The translations under genes were made by a program, and so were the position numbers. The notes beneath the pieces were generated by a model. That model had not been told where the DNA came from. It searched no databases and saw only the letters and a program-made list of their open reading frames with translations. Positions 20,087 to 29,573 of a stretch of 64,000 nucleotides of DNA are shown here, piece after piece. This DNA comes from Pseudomonadota bacterium (GTDB lineage: Bacteria > Pseudomonadota > Gammaproteobacteria > Burkholderiales > Thiobacillaceae). Location: the NCBI GenBank assembly GCA_029558905.1, contig JAKQCX010000005.1, positions 1 through 64,000 of the forward strand. The letters run 5' to 3'. Position 1 is the first letter of the stretch; every line of letters begins with the position of its first letter.

Positions 20087-20545
20087 ATGTCTGCACGGCC
20101 TACCATAGACAGCATGCAGTTTGCCAGGGCAGGCGGGCATCTTGCTGGGGAGTATCGGGCGGAGGAATGCGGCAGGCTCCTGCCTCGGCTCACGGAGGTC
20201 CTGCCGCGGGCCGGCGCGGGGCTGCGGTACCGGCTGAGTGGTTGCGTGCAGGCTGGACGTCCGGCACTGCGCCTGGAAGTGTCGGTTATCCTGCATCTGA
20301 CATGTCAGCGCTGTCTGGAGGTGTATGACGAGACAATGACCCTGGATCGGTTCTATCCGATTGCGCGGGACGAAGCCGAGCTGGCACGCTGGGAGCGGGA
20401 CGAGCCCCTGCTGGACGCACTGGTGGCGGACCCCCGGCTGGAGGTGGCGGAGCTGCTCGAGGACGAGATTTTGTTGAGCGTGCCCATGGTGCCGCGCCAC
20501 CCGGAAGGGGGTTGTGGTCGGGATGGACGGACTCAGGTTCCGTGA
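20087..20545 (+). CDS. yceD: YceD-family protein (DUF177), 23S rRNA accumulation
   Basis: 152 residues. The CQRC motif (LTCQRCLEVYDE, near residue 73) and the acidic LLEDEILLSVPMVPRH segment are the DUF177 signature. The family is tied to 23S rRNA and L32 accumulation, and nearly always precedes rpmF. The N-terminus MSARPTIDSMQFAR matches betaproteobacterial members, so ATG 20087 is likely the true start although it has essentially no leader. ATG 20114 is the alternative. Confidence 0.88.
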   Translation: MSARPTIDSMQFARAGGHLAGEYRAEECGRLLPRLTEVLPRAGAGLRYRLSGCVQAGRPALRLEVSVILHLTCQRCLEVYDETMTLDRFYPIARDEAELARWERDEPLLDALVADPRLEVAELLEDEILLSVPMVPRHPEGGCGRDGRTQVP

Positions 20546-20596
20546 CGGCTTGCGAGCGCGGGCAGGCATACTTTGATTTGATGCAAGGAGATCGAC

Positions 20597-20782
20597 ATGG
20601 CAGTGCAGCAGAACAAGAAATCCCCGTCCCGGCGCGGCATGCATCGCGCCAACGACTTTCTGACCAACCCCGCCACCGCCGTGGAGCCCACCACGGGTGA
20701 GATCCACCTGCGGCACCACATCAGCCCCAACGGCTTCTACCGTGGCCGCAAGGTGGTGAGCAGCAAGTCCGACAACGGCTGA
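20597..20782 (+). CDS. rpmF: 50S ribosomal protein L32
   Basis: 61 residues, [20 protein letters not shown], the typical L32 N-terminus. It is the version without the zinc-binding cysteines, as in most proteobacteria. AAGGAG at 20584-20589 precedes the ATG. It lies between yceD and plsX, as expected. Confidence 0.96.
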   Translation: MAVQQNKKSPSRRGMHRANDFLTNPATAVEPTTGEIHLRHHISPNGFYRGRKVVSSKSDNG

Positions 20783-20987
20783 CCCCCTCTTCCATACGCA
20801 GCACCCCGATGCATGCGGCCGCTCGGGAAGATAGGCAGCCTGCGTTCCGTTGAACGCAGCAATGCCGGACAACTGTCCTGGCCGGACTGTTCCCGCGGTG
20901 GCTCCCATGGTGTCCCGCGCTTCGGCCGCGGAATTTCCCCGCTGCGGCGGAGGCCAGGTTTAATCCCTGCCATGACCACGACACGCC

Positions 20988-22025
20988 ATGCGTGAGATCA
21001 CCATCGCAGTGGATGCCATGGGGGGGGACCATGGCCCCCACGTCACCGTCAAGGCTGTGCTCAATACCCTGCGCCGGCAGGAGGATGTCAATGTGGTCCT
21101 CGTGGGCCTGGAAGGCGCCATCGAGGCCGAACTCAAGGCCCAGCGCGCCCGGACCGGTTCCCGCCTGCGTATCCACCACGCCAGCGAAGTGGTGAAGATG
21201 GACGACCCCATCAGCGTGGCCCTGCGCGGCAAGAAGGATTCCTCCCTGCGCCGGATGGCGGAGCTGGTGAAACGCGGCGAGGCCGATGCCGGCGTGTCCG
21301 CCGGCAACACCGGTGCCCTCATGGCGGTATCCCGTTTCGTGCTCAAGACCCTGCGAGGTATCGATCGACCAGCCATCGCCACGACCCTGCCCTCGTCCCG
21401 GGATCGCACCTATATGCTGGACCTGGGGGCCAACGTGGAGTGCGAGCCGGAGCATCTGCTGCAATTCAGCATCATGGGGGCCGCTCTGGTGGGGGCCATG
21501 GAACACAAGGAACGTCCCAGTATCGGTCTGCTCAACATCGGTGAGGAAGACATCAAGGGCAATGATGTGGTGAAGCAGGCCGGGGAGCTCATCAAGGCCA
21601 GTGGCCTCAACTTTTACGGCAACGTGGAAGGTGACGACATCTACAAGGGCACGGTGGACGTGGTGGTATGCGATGGCTTCGTCGGCAACGTGGCCTTGAA
21701 ATCCTCCGAGGGCCTGGCCAGGCTGATCGCGGAGCAGTTGCGAGCCACCTTTCGGAAAAACCTGTTCACCCGTCTGATGGGCCTGGTCGCCCTGCCGGCA
21801 CTGCATGCCTTCAAGCGCAAGCTTGACCCCCGTCATTACAATGGTGCCAGCCTGTTGGGCCTGAACGGCATCATCATCAAGAGTCATGGTTCGGCGGATG
21901 TGTTTTCCTTCGAGCAGGCCATCGCCAAGGCGGTGGAGGAGGTGCGCGGCGGCCTGTTGCGGCGCATTGCCGAGCAGATCGGCAATCACCACGATCAGGG
22001 CAAGAACAATGGAGAGGCGGCATGA
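20988..22025 (+). CDS. plsX: phosphate acyltransferase PlsX
   Basis: 345 residues. It converts acyl-ACP to acyl-phosphate for membrane phospholipid synthesis. It begins [14 protein letters not shown]; other family motifs are [10 protein letters not shown] (near 103), [17 protein letters not shown] and CDGFVGNV. The preceding gap of 205 bases from rpmF shows no clear promoter or gene. Its end overlaps the fabH start by 4 bases. Confidence 0.95.
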   Translation: MREITIAVDAMGGDHGPHVTVKAVLNTLRRQEDVNVVLVGLEGAIEAELKAQRARTGSRLRIHHASEVVKMDDPISVALRGKKDSSLRRMAELVKRGEADAGVSAGNTGALMAVSRFVLKTLRGIDRPAIATTLPSSRDRTYMLDLGANVECEPEHLLQFSIMGAALVGAMEHKERPSIGLLNIGEEDIKGNDVVKQAGELIKASGLNFYGNVEGDDIYKGTVDVVVCDGFVGNVALKSSEGLARLIAEQLRATFRKNLFTRLMGLVALPALHAFKRKLDPRHYNGASLLGLNGIIIKSHGSADVFSFEQAIAKAVEEVRGGLLRRIAEQIGNHHDQGKNNGEAA

Positions 22026-23011
22026 GCCCAGGCAGGCAATCGGGGTCTTCCCCTGTTTACGCCCGCATCATCGGCACCGGCAGTTATCTGCCGGCCCGAG
22101 TGCTGACCAACCAGGATCTGGAAAAGATGGTGGAGACCACCAGCGACTGGATCCTGGAGCGCACCGGCATTCGTGAACGCCACTTGGCAGCGGATGGCGA
22201 ACTGACCAGCGACCTGGCCCTGAAGGCGGCGGAGCGTGCCATCGAGGCAGCGGGCATCGAGGCCTCGGACGTTGATTTGATCGTGGTGGCCACCACCACC
22301 GCGGACCGCGTGTTTCCCAGTACCGCCTGCATCCTCCAGGCCAAACTGGGCATCGGCAATGCCTGCCCGGCTTTCGATGTGCAGGCGGTATGCAGCGGCT
22401 TCGTCTACGCGGTCTCCGTGGCCAACAATTTCATTCGCGTCGGCCAGGCACGTACCGCCCTGGTGGTGGGGGCCGAAACCCTGTCCCGCATCACCGACTG
22501 GACAGACCGGAGCAACTGCATCCTCTGGGGGGATGGTGCCGGCGCCGTGGTGCTGCGGGCCTCGGATGAACCGGGCGTCATCGCCACCCACCTGCATGCC
22601 GATGGGCGCTACCAGGACCTGCTGTTCGTGGACGGCGGCGTCTCCCTGAAGACGGAAGGGACCTGCCACATGCGCATGTCCGGCAACGCGGTGTTCAAGA
22701 TGGCGGTCAATACCCTGGATGCCATCGTCGACGAGACCCTGGAGGCCAATGGCCTGGCCAAGTCCGATATCGACTGGCTGGTGCCCCATCAGGCCAACAT
22801 CCGCATCATCCAGGCCACCGCCAGGAAACTGGGCATGGGCATGGAGCGGGTCGTCGTCACCGTGGATCGCCACGGCAACACCTCGGCGGCTTCCATTCCT
22901 CTGGCCCTGGACACGGGGGTGCGGGAAGGCAGGATCAAGCCGGGCGAGACCATCCTCATGGAAGCCTTTGGCGGCGGCTTCACCTGGGGTTCGGTGCTGG
23001 CGAAGATGTAA
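22022..23011 (+). CDS. fabH: beta-ketoacyl-ACP synthase III
   Basis: 329 residues. It condenses acetyl-CoA with malonyl-ACP to begin fatty acid synthesis. The catalytic cysteine is C124 in DVQAVCSGF; the histidine and asparagine sit in [10 protein letters not shown] and [13 protein letters not shown]. The N-terminus is about ten residues longer than usual ([20 protein letters not shown]), but ATG 22022 overlaps the plsX stop and no better start exists. Confidence 0.95.
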   Translation: MSPGRQSGSSPVYARIIGTGSYLPARVLTNQDLEKMVETTSDWILERTGIRERHLAADGELTSDLALKAAERAIEAAGIEASDVDLIVVATTTADRVFPSTACILQAKLGIGNACPAFDVQAVCSGFVYAVSVANNFIRVGQARTALVVGAETLSRITDWTDRSNCILWGDGAGAVVLRASDEPGVIATHLHADGRYQDLLFVDGGVSLKTEGTCHMRMSGNAVFKMAVNTLDAIVDETLEANGLAKSDIDWLVPHQANIRIIQATARKLGMGMERVVVTVDRHGNTSAASIPLALDTGVREGRIKPGETILMEAFGGGFTWGSVLAKM

Positions 23012-23030
23012 GGATGGAGGCCGACACACA

Positions 23031-23960
23031 ATGAAATTCGCATTCCTGTTCCCCGGCCAGGGCTCCCAGTCCGTGGGCATGATGGCCGCCTACGGCGATG
23101 TCGTGCGCGAGACCTTTGCCGAGGCATCCGAAGCCCTGAGCATGGACCTGTGGGACCTGGTGGCCAATGGACCCGCCGAGGCTCTGAACCAGACCGTCAA
23201 TACCCAGCCGGCCATGCTCGCCGCCGGTGTGGCGGTGTGGCGCCTGTGGCAGCAGCGGGGGGGGGCCATGCCCAGCGTGATGGCCGGTCACAGCCTGGGG
23301 GAATACACCGCCCTCGTGTGCGCCGGCGCCCTCGGATTCGCCGATGCGCTGCGCCTGGTACGCCTACGCGCCGAGGCCATGCAGTCCGCCGTGCCGGAAG
23401 GCATGGGCGCCATGGCCGCCGTGCTGGGCCTCGAGGACGATGTGGTGCGCGCTGTGTGTACCGAAGCGGCACAGGGCGAGGTGCTGGAGGCCGTAAACTT
23501 CAATTCCCCCGGCCAGGTGGTGATCGCCGGCCACAAGGCGGCAGTGGAGCGGGGCTGTGAACGGGCCAGGGAAAGGGGAGCCAAGCGGGCGCTGCCCCTG
23601 CCCGTATCCGTGCCCTCGCACTGTGCCCTCATGCAGCCCGCGGCAAAGAAACTCGCGGCCGTTCTGGCGAATATCGATGTCAGGGTTCCGGCCGTGCCCG
23701 TGCTGCATAACGTGGACGTGACGACCCATGCCGAGCCTGACGTCATCCGTGATGCCCTGGCGCGTCAGCTCCACCTCCCCGTACGTTGGGTGGAGACCAT
23801 CCAGGCCATGGGCCGGCAGGGCGTGCAGCTCATGCTCGAAGGCGGTCCCGGCAAGGTGCTCGCGGGCCTCAACAAACGTATCCTGAAGGACATGCCGATC
23901 CTGGCCATCACGGATGCCGCCAGCCTGGGAGAAGCCCTGTCCAGGAGCAGGGGACATTGA
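23031..23960 (+). CDS. fabD: malonyl-CoA:ACP transacylase
   Basis: 309 residues. It loads malonyl groups onto ACP. It begins FAFLFPGQGSQSVGMM, and the nucleophile is S88 in MAGHSLGEYTALV. The histidine lies in PVSVPSHCALMQPA. The start follows fabH by 19 bases with GGATGGAGG upstream. Confidence 0.95.
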   Translation: MKFAFLFPGQGSQSVGMMAAYGDVVRETFAEASEALSMDLWDLVANGPAEALNQTVNTQPAMLAAGVAVWRLWQQRGGAMPSVMAGHSLGEYTALVCAGALGFADALRLVRLRAEAMQSAVPEGMGAMAAVLGLEDDVVRAVCTEAAQGEVLEAVNFNSPGQVVIAGHKAAVERGCERARERGAKRALPLPVSVPSHCALMQPAAKKLAAVLANIDVRVPAVPVLHNVDVTTHAEPDVIRDALARQLHLPVRWVETIQAMGRQGVQLMLEGGPGKVLAGLNKRILKDMPILAITDAASLGEALSRSRGH

Positions 23961-23985
23961 GTACACGCAAGCACGGAGAACACGC

Positions 23986-24723
23986 ATGGAAGCACGCATC
24001 GCACTGGTCACCGGCGCCAGCCGTGGCATAGGCCAGGCAATCCTGCACGCCTTGGGACGGGCCGGTGCCACGGTGGTGGGGACCGCCACCTCGGAATCCG
24101 GCGCGGCCGGCATCGGCCAGGGTCTGGCCGATGCCGGCCTGAAGGGCGAGGGCATGCCGCTCGACGTCACGGACGCCAAGCAGGTGGAAGCCCTCGTCGA
24201 ACAGGTCCTGGCCCGCCACGGTCGTATCGACGTATTGGTGAACAATGCCGGTATCACCCGGGACAACCTGCTCATGCGCATGAAGGATGAGGAGTGGGAC
24301 GACATCCTGGACACCAATCTGTCCTCCGTGTTCCGTCTCTCCCGCGCCGTGCTGCGCCCCATGATGAAGGCCCGTTTTGGCCGCATCATCAGCATTGCCT
24401 CCGTGGTGGGCGCCGCCGGCAACGCCGGCCAGACCAATTATTCCGCCGCCAAGGCCGGCATGATCGGCTTTTCCAAATCCCTGGCCCAGGAAGTGGGCAG
24501 CCGCGGCATCACCGTCAACTGCGTGGCCCCGGGCTTCATCGATACCGACATGACCAGGGCCCTGCCCGAGCCCGCCCGTGTCAAGCTGTTGGAACGCATC
24601 CCCCTGGGTAAGCTAGGCACGGTGGAGGACATCGCCCAGGCCGTGGTCTTCCTGGCCTCCGATGCGGCCGGTTATGTGACGGGCACGACGCTGCACGTCA
24701 ATGGCGGCATGTACATGGACTGA
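23986..24723 (+). CDS. fabG: 3-oxoacyl-ACP reductase
   Basis: 245 residues, classical short-chain dehydrogenase. It reduces 3-oxoacyl-ACP with NADPH. The cofactor motif is TGASRGIG (9-16), NNAG is at 86-89, and the catalytic residues are S139, Y152 and K156 in the NYSAAKAGM motif. Followed by acpP after 84 bases. Confidence 0.95.
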   Translation: MEARIALVTGASRGIGQAILHALGRAGATVVGTATSESGAAGIGQGLADAGLKGEGMPLDVTDAKQVEALVEQVLARHGRIDVLVNNAGITRDNLLMRMKDEEWDDILDTNLSSVFRLSRAVLRPMMKARFGRIISIASVVGAAGNAGQTNYSAAKAGMIGFSKSLAQEVGSRGITVNCVAPGFIDTDMTRALPEPARVKLLERIPLGKLGTVEDIAQAVVFLASDAAGYVTGTTLHVNGGMYMD

Positions 24724-24734
24724 TAGCGGGCATC

Positions 24735-24763
24735 GGCTTGCCGGGGGTGTTTTTTGATAGAAT
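24735..24763 (+). promoter_or_regulatory. possible additional promoter of acpP
   Basis: A good -10 TAGAAT (24758-24763) lies 45 bases before the acpP ATG, with only a weak -35 (GGCTTG at 24735, 17-bp spacer). acpP genes often have their own promoter because ACP is very abundant. Confidence 0.35.
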
Positions 24764-24807
24764 CGCCCCCGCTTTTTCACCTTTACCCTTTTTGGGAGTA
24801 GCTGCAA

Positions 24808-25044
24808 ATGAGCGATATCGAAGCGCGTGTCAAAAAGATCGTTGCCGAACAGCTGGGCACCAACGAAGCCGACGTCAAGCTGGAGTCTTCCTTCGTGGAT
24901 GATCTGGGCGCGGATTCCCTGGACACGGTGGAACTGGTGATGGCCCTGGAAGAGGAATTCGAGTGCGAGATCCCCGATGAAGAGGCCGAGAAGATCACGA
25001 CCGTTCAGCTGGCGGTGGATTACATCAACGCTCACAAGCAGTAA
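24808..25044 (+). CDS. acpP: acyl carrier protein
   Basis: 78 residues, strongly acidic. The phosphopantetheine is attached to S37 in [10 protein letters not shown]. It carries growing acyl chains for FabH/F/G/D. The upstream TTGGGAGTAG supplies the ribosome-binding site. It sits between fabG and fabF, the standard order. Confidence 0.97.
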   Translation: MSDIEARVKKIVAEQLGTNEADVKLESSFVDDLGADSLDTVELVMALEEEFECEIPDEEAEKITTVQLAVDYINAHKQ

Positions 25045-25167
25045 GCCTCTCGCCGGCGCCTGCCCGGGCACGCTATGTGCCTGGCCAGGCGCCGGTTTTC
25101 GTTACGGCGCCCCTGTATCCCGGGAACGCCGGCATGGTTCCCACCAAAAGCAACAGGGCCGCTCCCC

Positions 25168-26403
25168 ATGTCCAAGCGCAGAGTCGTAGTCACCGGCCTG
25201 GGCCTCATCTCTCCCGTGGGCAACGCCCTGGATGAGGCCTGGGCCAATCTCCTGGCCGGCCGTTCCGGTATCACCCGGATCAGCCGCTTTGATGCCTCGC
25301 TCTTTGCTTCCCAGGTCGCCGGGGAGGTGAAGGATTTCGACGTGACCCAGTATCTATCCGCCAAGGACGCCCGGCGCATGGATGTGTTCATCCATTATGG
25401 CCTGGCGGCAGGTACCCAGGCCTTGCGTGATTCCGGCCTGGAAGTCACGGACACCAACCGGGAGCGCATCGGCGTGAATATCGGTTCCGGCATCGGTGGC
25501 CTGCCCATGATCGAGGACACGCATACCACCTACCTCGAGGTCGGAAGCCCGCGCAAGATTTCGCCCTTCTTCATTCCCGGCACCATCATCAACATGATCT
25601 CGGGCAATCTGTCCATCCTGTTCGGCCTCAAGGGGCCCAACCTGTCCGTGGTCACCGCATGCACCACGGGCCTGCATGCCATCGGCGTGTCGGCACGCAC
25701 CATTGCCTACGGCGATGCGGACGTGATGGTCTGCGGGGGAGCGGAAGCCACGGTCTGTCCCCTGGCGGTGGGGGGCTTCTCCGCCGCCAAGGCCCTGTCC
25801 AGTCGCAACGACGACCCGGCCACCGCCAGCCGGCCATGGGATATGGGACGGGACGGTTTCGTGCTGGGTGAAGGCGCCGGTGTGCTCGTGCTGGAGGCGT
25901 ACGAACATGCCAAGGCGCGCGGGGCGCGCATCTATGCCGAGTTGGCGGGCTTCGGCATGAGTGGCGATGCCTATCACATGACTGCGCCAGACACGGACGG
26001 CCCCCGGCGTTCCATGCTCAACGCCCTGAAGGATGCGGGCATCAACCCGGATCAGGTGCAGTACGTCAACGCCCATGGCACTTCCACACCCCTGGGGGAC
26101 AAGAACGAGACCGATGCCATCAAGCTCGCCTTCGGCGACGCGGCCTACAGGCTGGTGGTGAACTCCACCAAGTCCATGACCGGCCACCTGCTCGGCGGGG
26201 CGGGGGGGCTGGAGTCCGTGTTCACCGTCCTGGCGGTGCATCATCAGGTCTCGCCCCCCACCATCAACATCTTCGAGCAGGACCCGGCCTGTGACCTGGA
26301 TTACTGTGCCAACCAGGCACGGCCCATGCGCATCGACCATGCCCTGAAGAACAATTTCGGTTTTGGTGGCACCAACGGCAGCCTGCTCTTCCGCAGGATC
26401 TGA
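25168..26403 (+). CDS. fabF: beta-ketoacyl-ACP synthase II
   Basis: 411 residues. It elongates acyl-ACP. C165 in [13 protein letters not shown] is the nucleophile; the histidines lie in [11 protein letters not shown] and [10 protein letters not shown]. The C-terminus [16 protein letters not shown] is typical. An in-frame start at 25075 gives a non-homologous leader, so ATG 25168 is chosen ([12 protein letters not shown]). Confidence 0.95.
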   Translation: MSKRRVVVTGLGLISPVGNALDEAWANLLAGRSGITRISRFDASLFASQVAGEVKDFDVTQYLSAKDARRMDVFIHYGLAAGTQALRDSGLEVTDTNRERIGVNIGSGIGGLPMIEDTHTTYLEVGSPRKISPFFIPGTIINMISGNLSILFGLKGPNLSVVTACTTGLHAIGVSARTIAYGDADVMVCGGAEATVCPLAVGGFSAAKALSSRNDDPATASRPWDMGRDGFVLGEGAGVLVLEAYEHAKARGARIYAELAGFGMSGDAYHMTAPDTDGPRRSMLNALKDAGINPDQVQYVNAHGTSTPLGDKNETDAIKLAFGDAAYRLVVNSTKSMTGHLLGGAGGLESVFTVLAVHHQVSPPTINIFEQDPACDLDYCANQARPMRIDHALKNNFGFGGTNGSLLFRRI

Positions 26404-26507
26404 CCGCCGGCGTGTGACCGGACGTACATTCTCCCCACGGGCTCCGGTTCCCGCACAGATCGCCGCCCGGGCGGGGGTGGCTGCTGCCCTGGACAGGGAG
26501 GCGATGC

Positions 26508-27494
26508 ATGCGTAGGTTGTTTGGCCTGCTGGCGCTGCTGCTTGCCCTGCCGGTAATGGGTGGGGTCTGGTATGTGCTCACGCCCATGCATACCGGCGCC
26601 ACCTATCCACTGGATTTTTCCGTGCACCAGGGGACCAGCCTGAAGATGGCGATACGCGACATGGAGGCCGCGGGTGCCCTGCGCCATCCCCGCCTGTTCG
26701 AACTCCTGGCCCGGATGATGGGCAAGGCCCAGGCCATCAAGGCGGGCAGCTATGGCCTGCCGGAAGCGGTGACCCCCCTGGCCCTGTTGCGCAAGATCAC
26801 CGTGGGCGAGACCGTGCTGGGCAAGGTGACGGTCATCGAAGGCTGGACATTTGCCGATATGCGGCGGGCTCTGGATGCCCAGGCGGATCTGCGCCATGAC
26901 AGCGCGGGCATGTCGGACGCGGAACTGATGCGGGCCATCGGCGCCGACGCGGACCGGCCGGAAGGCCGTTTCTTCCCTGATACCTTTTTCTTCGATCGGG
27001 GCAGTTCCGATCTGGCTCTGTACCGGCGGGCCTATCACACCATGCAAACGGCACTGCGGGATGCCTGGTCGCAGCGGGTCCCCAATCTGCCCTACACGTC
27101 CCCCGAGCAGGCCCTGATCATGGCCTCCATCATCGAGAAGGAAACCGGCGTAGCGGATGAGCGCACCCTCATCGCCGCGGTGTTCGTCAACCGCTTGCGC
27201 ATCGGCATGCGCCTGCAGGCCGATCCGACGGTGATATACGGCCTGGGCAGCCGCTTCGACGGCAACCTGCGACGCGTGGATCTGGAAGCGGATACGCCCT
27301 ACAACACCTACACCCGCGCCGGCCTGCCCCCCACACCCATTGCCCTGCCGGGGGCCGATGCACTGCATGCGGCCCTGAATCCGGCGAACAGCCGGGCCCT
27401 GTATTTCGTGGCCAGCGGCGATGGACGGCATGTGTTCTCCACCAGCCTGGATGAGCACAACCGCGCCGTGGCACGTTACCAGCGGCGGAAATGA
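26508..27494 (+). CDS. mltG: endolytic murein transglycosylase
   Basis: 328 residues of the YceG family. An N-terminal membrane anchor (about 4-24) is followed by a periplasmic LysM-like and catalytic domain. The catalytic glutamate is E210 in MASIIEKETG, and the conserved RLRIGMRLQADPTVIYG follows. It releases nascent glycan strands and is thought to end peptidoglycan chains. Placement before tmk-holB-pilZ is the usual proteobacterial order. Confidence 0.94.
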   Translation: MRRLFGLLALLLALPVMGGVWYVLTPMHTGATYPLDFSVHQGTSLKMAIRDMEAAGALRHPRLFELLARMMGKAQAIKAGSYGLPEAVTPLALLRKITVGETVLGKVTVIEGWTFADMRRALDAQADLRHDSAGMSDAELMRAIGADADRPEGRFFPDTFFFDRGSSDLALYRRAYHTMQTALRDAWSQRVPNLPYTSPEQALIMASIIEKETGVADERTLIAAVFVNRLRIGMRLQADPTVIYGLGSRFDGNLRRVDLEADTPYNTYTRAGLPPTPIALPGADALHAALNPANSRALYFVASGDGRHVFSTSLDEHNRAVARYQRRK

Positions 27495-27498
27495 GGTC

Positions 27499-28119
27499 AT
27501 GGATGGGCTCTTCATCAGCCTGGAGGGTGTGGACGGCGCAGGCAAGAGCAGCCATCTGGACTGGCTGGGGAACTGGTTCCGGCAACGGGGCCACCGCGTA
27601 CGCATGAGCCGGGAGCCGGGGGGCACGCCGGTGGGAGAGCGCCTGCGGGATATCGTGCTGCATGCGGATATGCACGTGGAAACCGAGGCGCTGATCATGT
27701 TCGCCGCACGCCGCGAACACCTGGACAGGGTCATCCGACCGGCCCTGGCGGCAGGAGAGGTCGTCATTTCCGATCGCTTCACCGATGCCAGCTTCGCCTA
27801 TCAATGTGGAGGGAGAGGACTGGCGGAGGCTCGCATGCAAACCCTCGAAGACTGGGTGCAGCAGGGCCTGCAGCCGCATCTGACCCTGTTGTTCGACATA
27901 TCCCCGGAAGTGGCCGCGGCACGCCTGCGCAATGTCCGGGAAGCGGATCGCTTCGAACGCGAGCGCATGGATTTTCATGTCCGCGTGCGGGACGCCTATC
28001 TGCGCCGGGCCCAGGCGCATCCACGGCGTATTCAGGTCATCGACGCCGGCACCGACCTGCAGGGCGTGCGCAGGCAACTCGAGCGCACCCTGACGCGCTT
28101 CCTGGAGACGCGGGCATGA
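27499..28119 (+). CDS. tmk: thymidylate kinase
   Basis: 206 residues. It phosphorylates dTMP. The P-loop GVDGAGKSS is at 10-18; the DR(F/Y) motif is ISDRFTDASFAYQ and the lid lies near READRFERER. ATG 27499 is 4 bases after the mltG stop; GAGG overlaps that stop as the SD. It shares ATGA with holB. Confidence 0.95.
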   Translation: MDGLFISLEGVDGAGKSSHLDWLGNWFRQRGHRVRMSREPGGTPVGERLRDIVLHADMHVETEALIMFAARREHLDRVIRPALAAGEVVISDRFTDASFAYQCGGRGLAEARMQTLEDWVQQGLQPHLTLLFDISPEVAAARLRNVREADRFERERMDFHVRVRDAYLRRAQAHPRRIQVIDAGTDLQGVRRQLERTLTRFLETRA

Positions 28120-29156
28120 TCCACCCCTGGAACCAGCCCATCCATGACCGCATCCTGGCGGAACGTGACCGCATGCCGCATGCCCTGCTGCTGCACGGGC
28201 CGGCGGGGGTGGGCAAGCTGGACCTGGCCCTGGAGGTGGCCAGGGGCTTGCTGTGCGAATCAGTGGACCGGGGTCCGGCCTGTGGCACCTGTCTTGCGTG
28301 CAACTGGCTCGCCCAGGGCAATCACCCGGATTTTCGCAGCCTTGAACCCCAGGATGAGGAGTCGGTGGAGGGCGGAGAAGGACCCCAGGACGAGGGGACG
28401 GTGGAAGGCAGGGAAGGCGCCGTGGGCAAGACTGCGAAAAGGAAGGGGCAACAGATCAAGGTCGACGCGGTGCGCGAGGTCACGGAGTTCCTGCAGCTCA
28501 GTGCGCACCGTGGCGGTTGGCGCGTGGCGCTGCTCCACCCGGCGGAACGCATGACTGCCGCGGCCGCGAATGCCCTGCTCAAAACCCTGGAGGAGCCTCC
28601 GCCCAGGGTGCTGCTGATCCTGGTCTCGCATCGCATGACCCGCCTGTTGCCAACCGTGGTTTCCCGCTGTCGTCCGGTGCGCGTGGGCCTGCCGCAGCAC
28701 GCCCAGGCCCTGGAATGGCTGCGGCGGATGGAGGTGCAACATGCCGAGCCGCTCCTGGCGGAGGCGGGGGGTGCACCCCTGACCGCGCTGGCCTTCGCGG
28801 ACCCGGAACGTGGCGCCCGACGCGAGGACTTCCTCGACCAGTTGGCGAATTTCACGCACCTGGATGTGTGCGTTGTGGCCGAGTCCTACCAGACCTTGCA
28901 TGCGGAGGCCTGGGCCTGGCTGCTGCGTTGGGTAATGGATCTCATCAGCCAGCGGCTCACGGGCGCGCCGCGTTACTTTCCGATGCGCGCGCATCAAACC
29001 ACCCGCATCGCCCACGCGGCCGATCTGACTGCCCTGCTGCGTCTGCAGCGTGAACTGATGCGGGCGGCAAGCTGGCTGCACCACCCGTTGCGGGCACGCC
29101 TGTTGTTAGAATCCTGGCTCATCCGTTACACCCAGTCAGAAAGTGCGCGCGCATGA
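28116..29156 (+). CDS. holB: DNA polymerase III subunit delta-prime
   Basis: 346 residues, clamp-loader AAA+ fold. The Walker A is GPAGVGK (28-34), and the zinc-binding cysteines are C47, C56, C59 and C62 (CGTCLAC). SHRMTRLLPTVVSRC stands for the sensor and arginine region. Unusually, residues 78-101, just after the zinc module, are an acidic linker made of two 12-residue repeats. The start overlaps tmk and the stop overlaps pilZ. Confidence 0.92.
   Translation: MIHPWNQPIHDRILAERDRMPHALLLHGPAGVGKLDLALEVARGLLCESVDRGPACGTCLACNWLAQGNHPDFRSLEPQDEESVEGGEGPQDEGTVEGREGAVGKTAKRKGQQIKVDAVREVTEFLQLSAHRGGWRVALLHPAERMTAAAANALLKTLEEPPPRVLLILVSHRMTRLLPTVVSRCRPVRVGLPQHAQALEWLRRMEVQHAEPLLAEAGGAPLTALAFADPERGARREDFLDQLANFTHLDVCVVAESYQTLHAEAWAWLLRWVMDLISQRLTGAPRYFPMRAHQTTRIAHAADLTALLRLQRELMRAASWLHHPLRARLLLESWLIRYTQSESARA
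28347..28418 (+). repeat. 36-bp imperfect tandem duplication inside holB
   Basis: Two adjacent 36-base units, 28347-28382 and 28383-28418, encode PQDEESVEGGEG and PQDEGTVEGREG. The frame is kept, so it lengthens an acidic linker without disrupting holB. Confidence 0.85.
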
Positions 29157-29518
29157 AAGAGGAAATCAAGCCGGTCACCGGTCGAGCCGGCATGCTGTCC
29201 CTGGCCATCAAGGAACGCTCTGCGCTGTACGCGGCCTATATGCCCTTCCTCAAGCACGGTGGCCTGTTCATTCCCACCAATCGCCCCTACCAGATGGGTG
29301 ACCAGGTCTACATGCTCATTTCGCTCATGGAAGACTCCACCAAGATGCCGATTTCCGGCCGGGTGGTCTGGATCACGCCATCCGGGGCGCAGGGCAACCG
29401 GCAACAGGGCATCGGTGTCCAGTTCGACGATAACGAAGGCTCCGCCGGGGTGCGCGGCAAGATCGAGGGCATCCTGGGCAACACGATGAAATCGACCCGC
29501 CAGACCCACACGATCTGA
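29153..29518 (+). CDS. pilZ: PilZ-domain protein (type IV pilus biogenesis type)
   Basis: 121 residues. The sequence fits the PilZ orthologue family found between holB and tatD: LSLAIKERSALYAAYMPFLK, GGLFIPTNRPYQMGDQV and GRVVWITPSGAQGN. The N-terminal RxxxR that binds c-di-GMP is not evident, as in true PilZ, which is needed for pilus assembly rather than for nucleotide binding. Its ATG overlaps the holB stop. Confidence 0.9.
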   Translation: MKEEIKPVTGRAGMLSLAIKERSALYAAYMPFLKHGGLFIPTNRPYQMGDQVYMLISLMEDSTKMPISGRVVWITPSGAQGNRQQGIGVQFDDNEGSAGVRGKIEGILGNTMKSTRQTHTI

Positions 29519-29573
29519 AACCACCCCAGGCCCGCTCTGCAGCGCAAGGGTGGACAAGCGGAGAACCCGCACC

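Noticed and set aside
17076-20108. 1010-residue plus-strand frame
   Set aside because: It is the reverse of pycB and pycA, both strongly supported. High GC in codon position 3 leaves the opposite strand free of stops.
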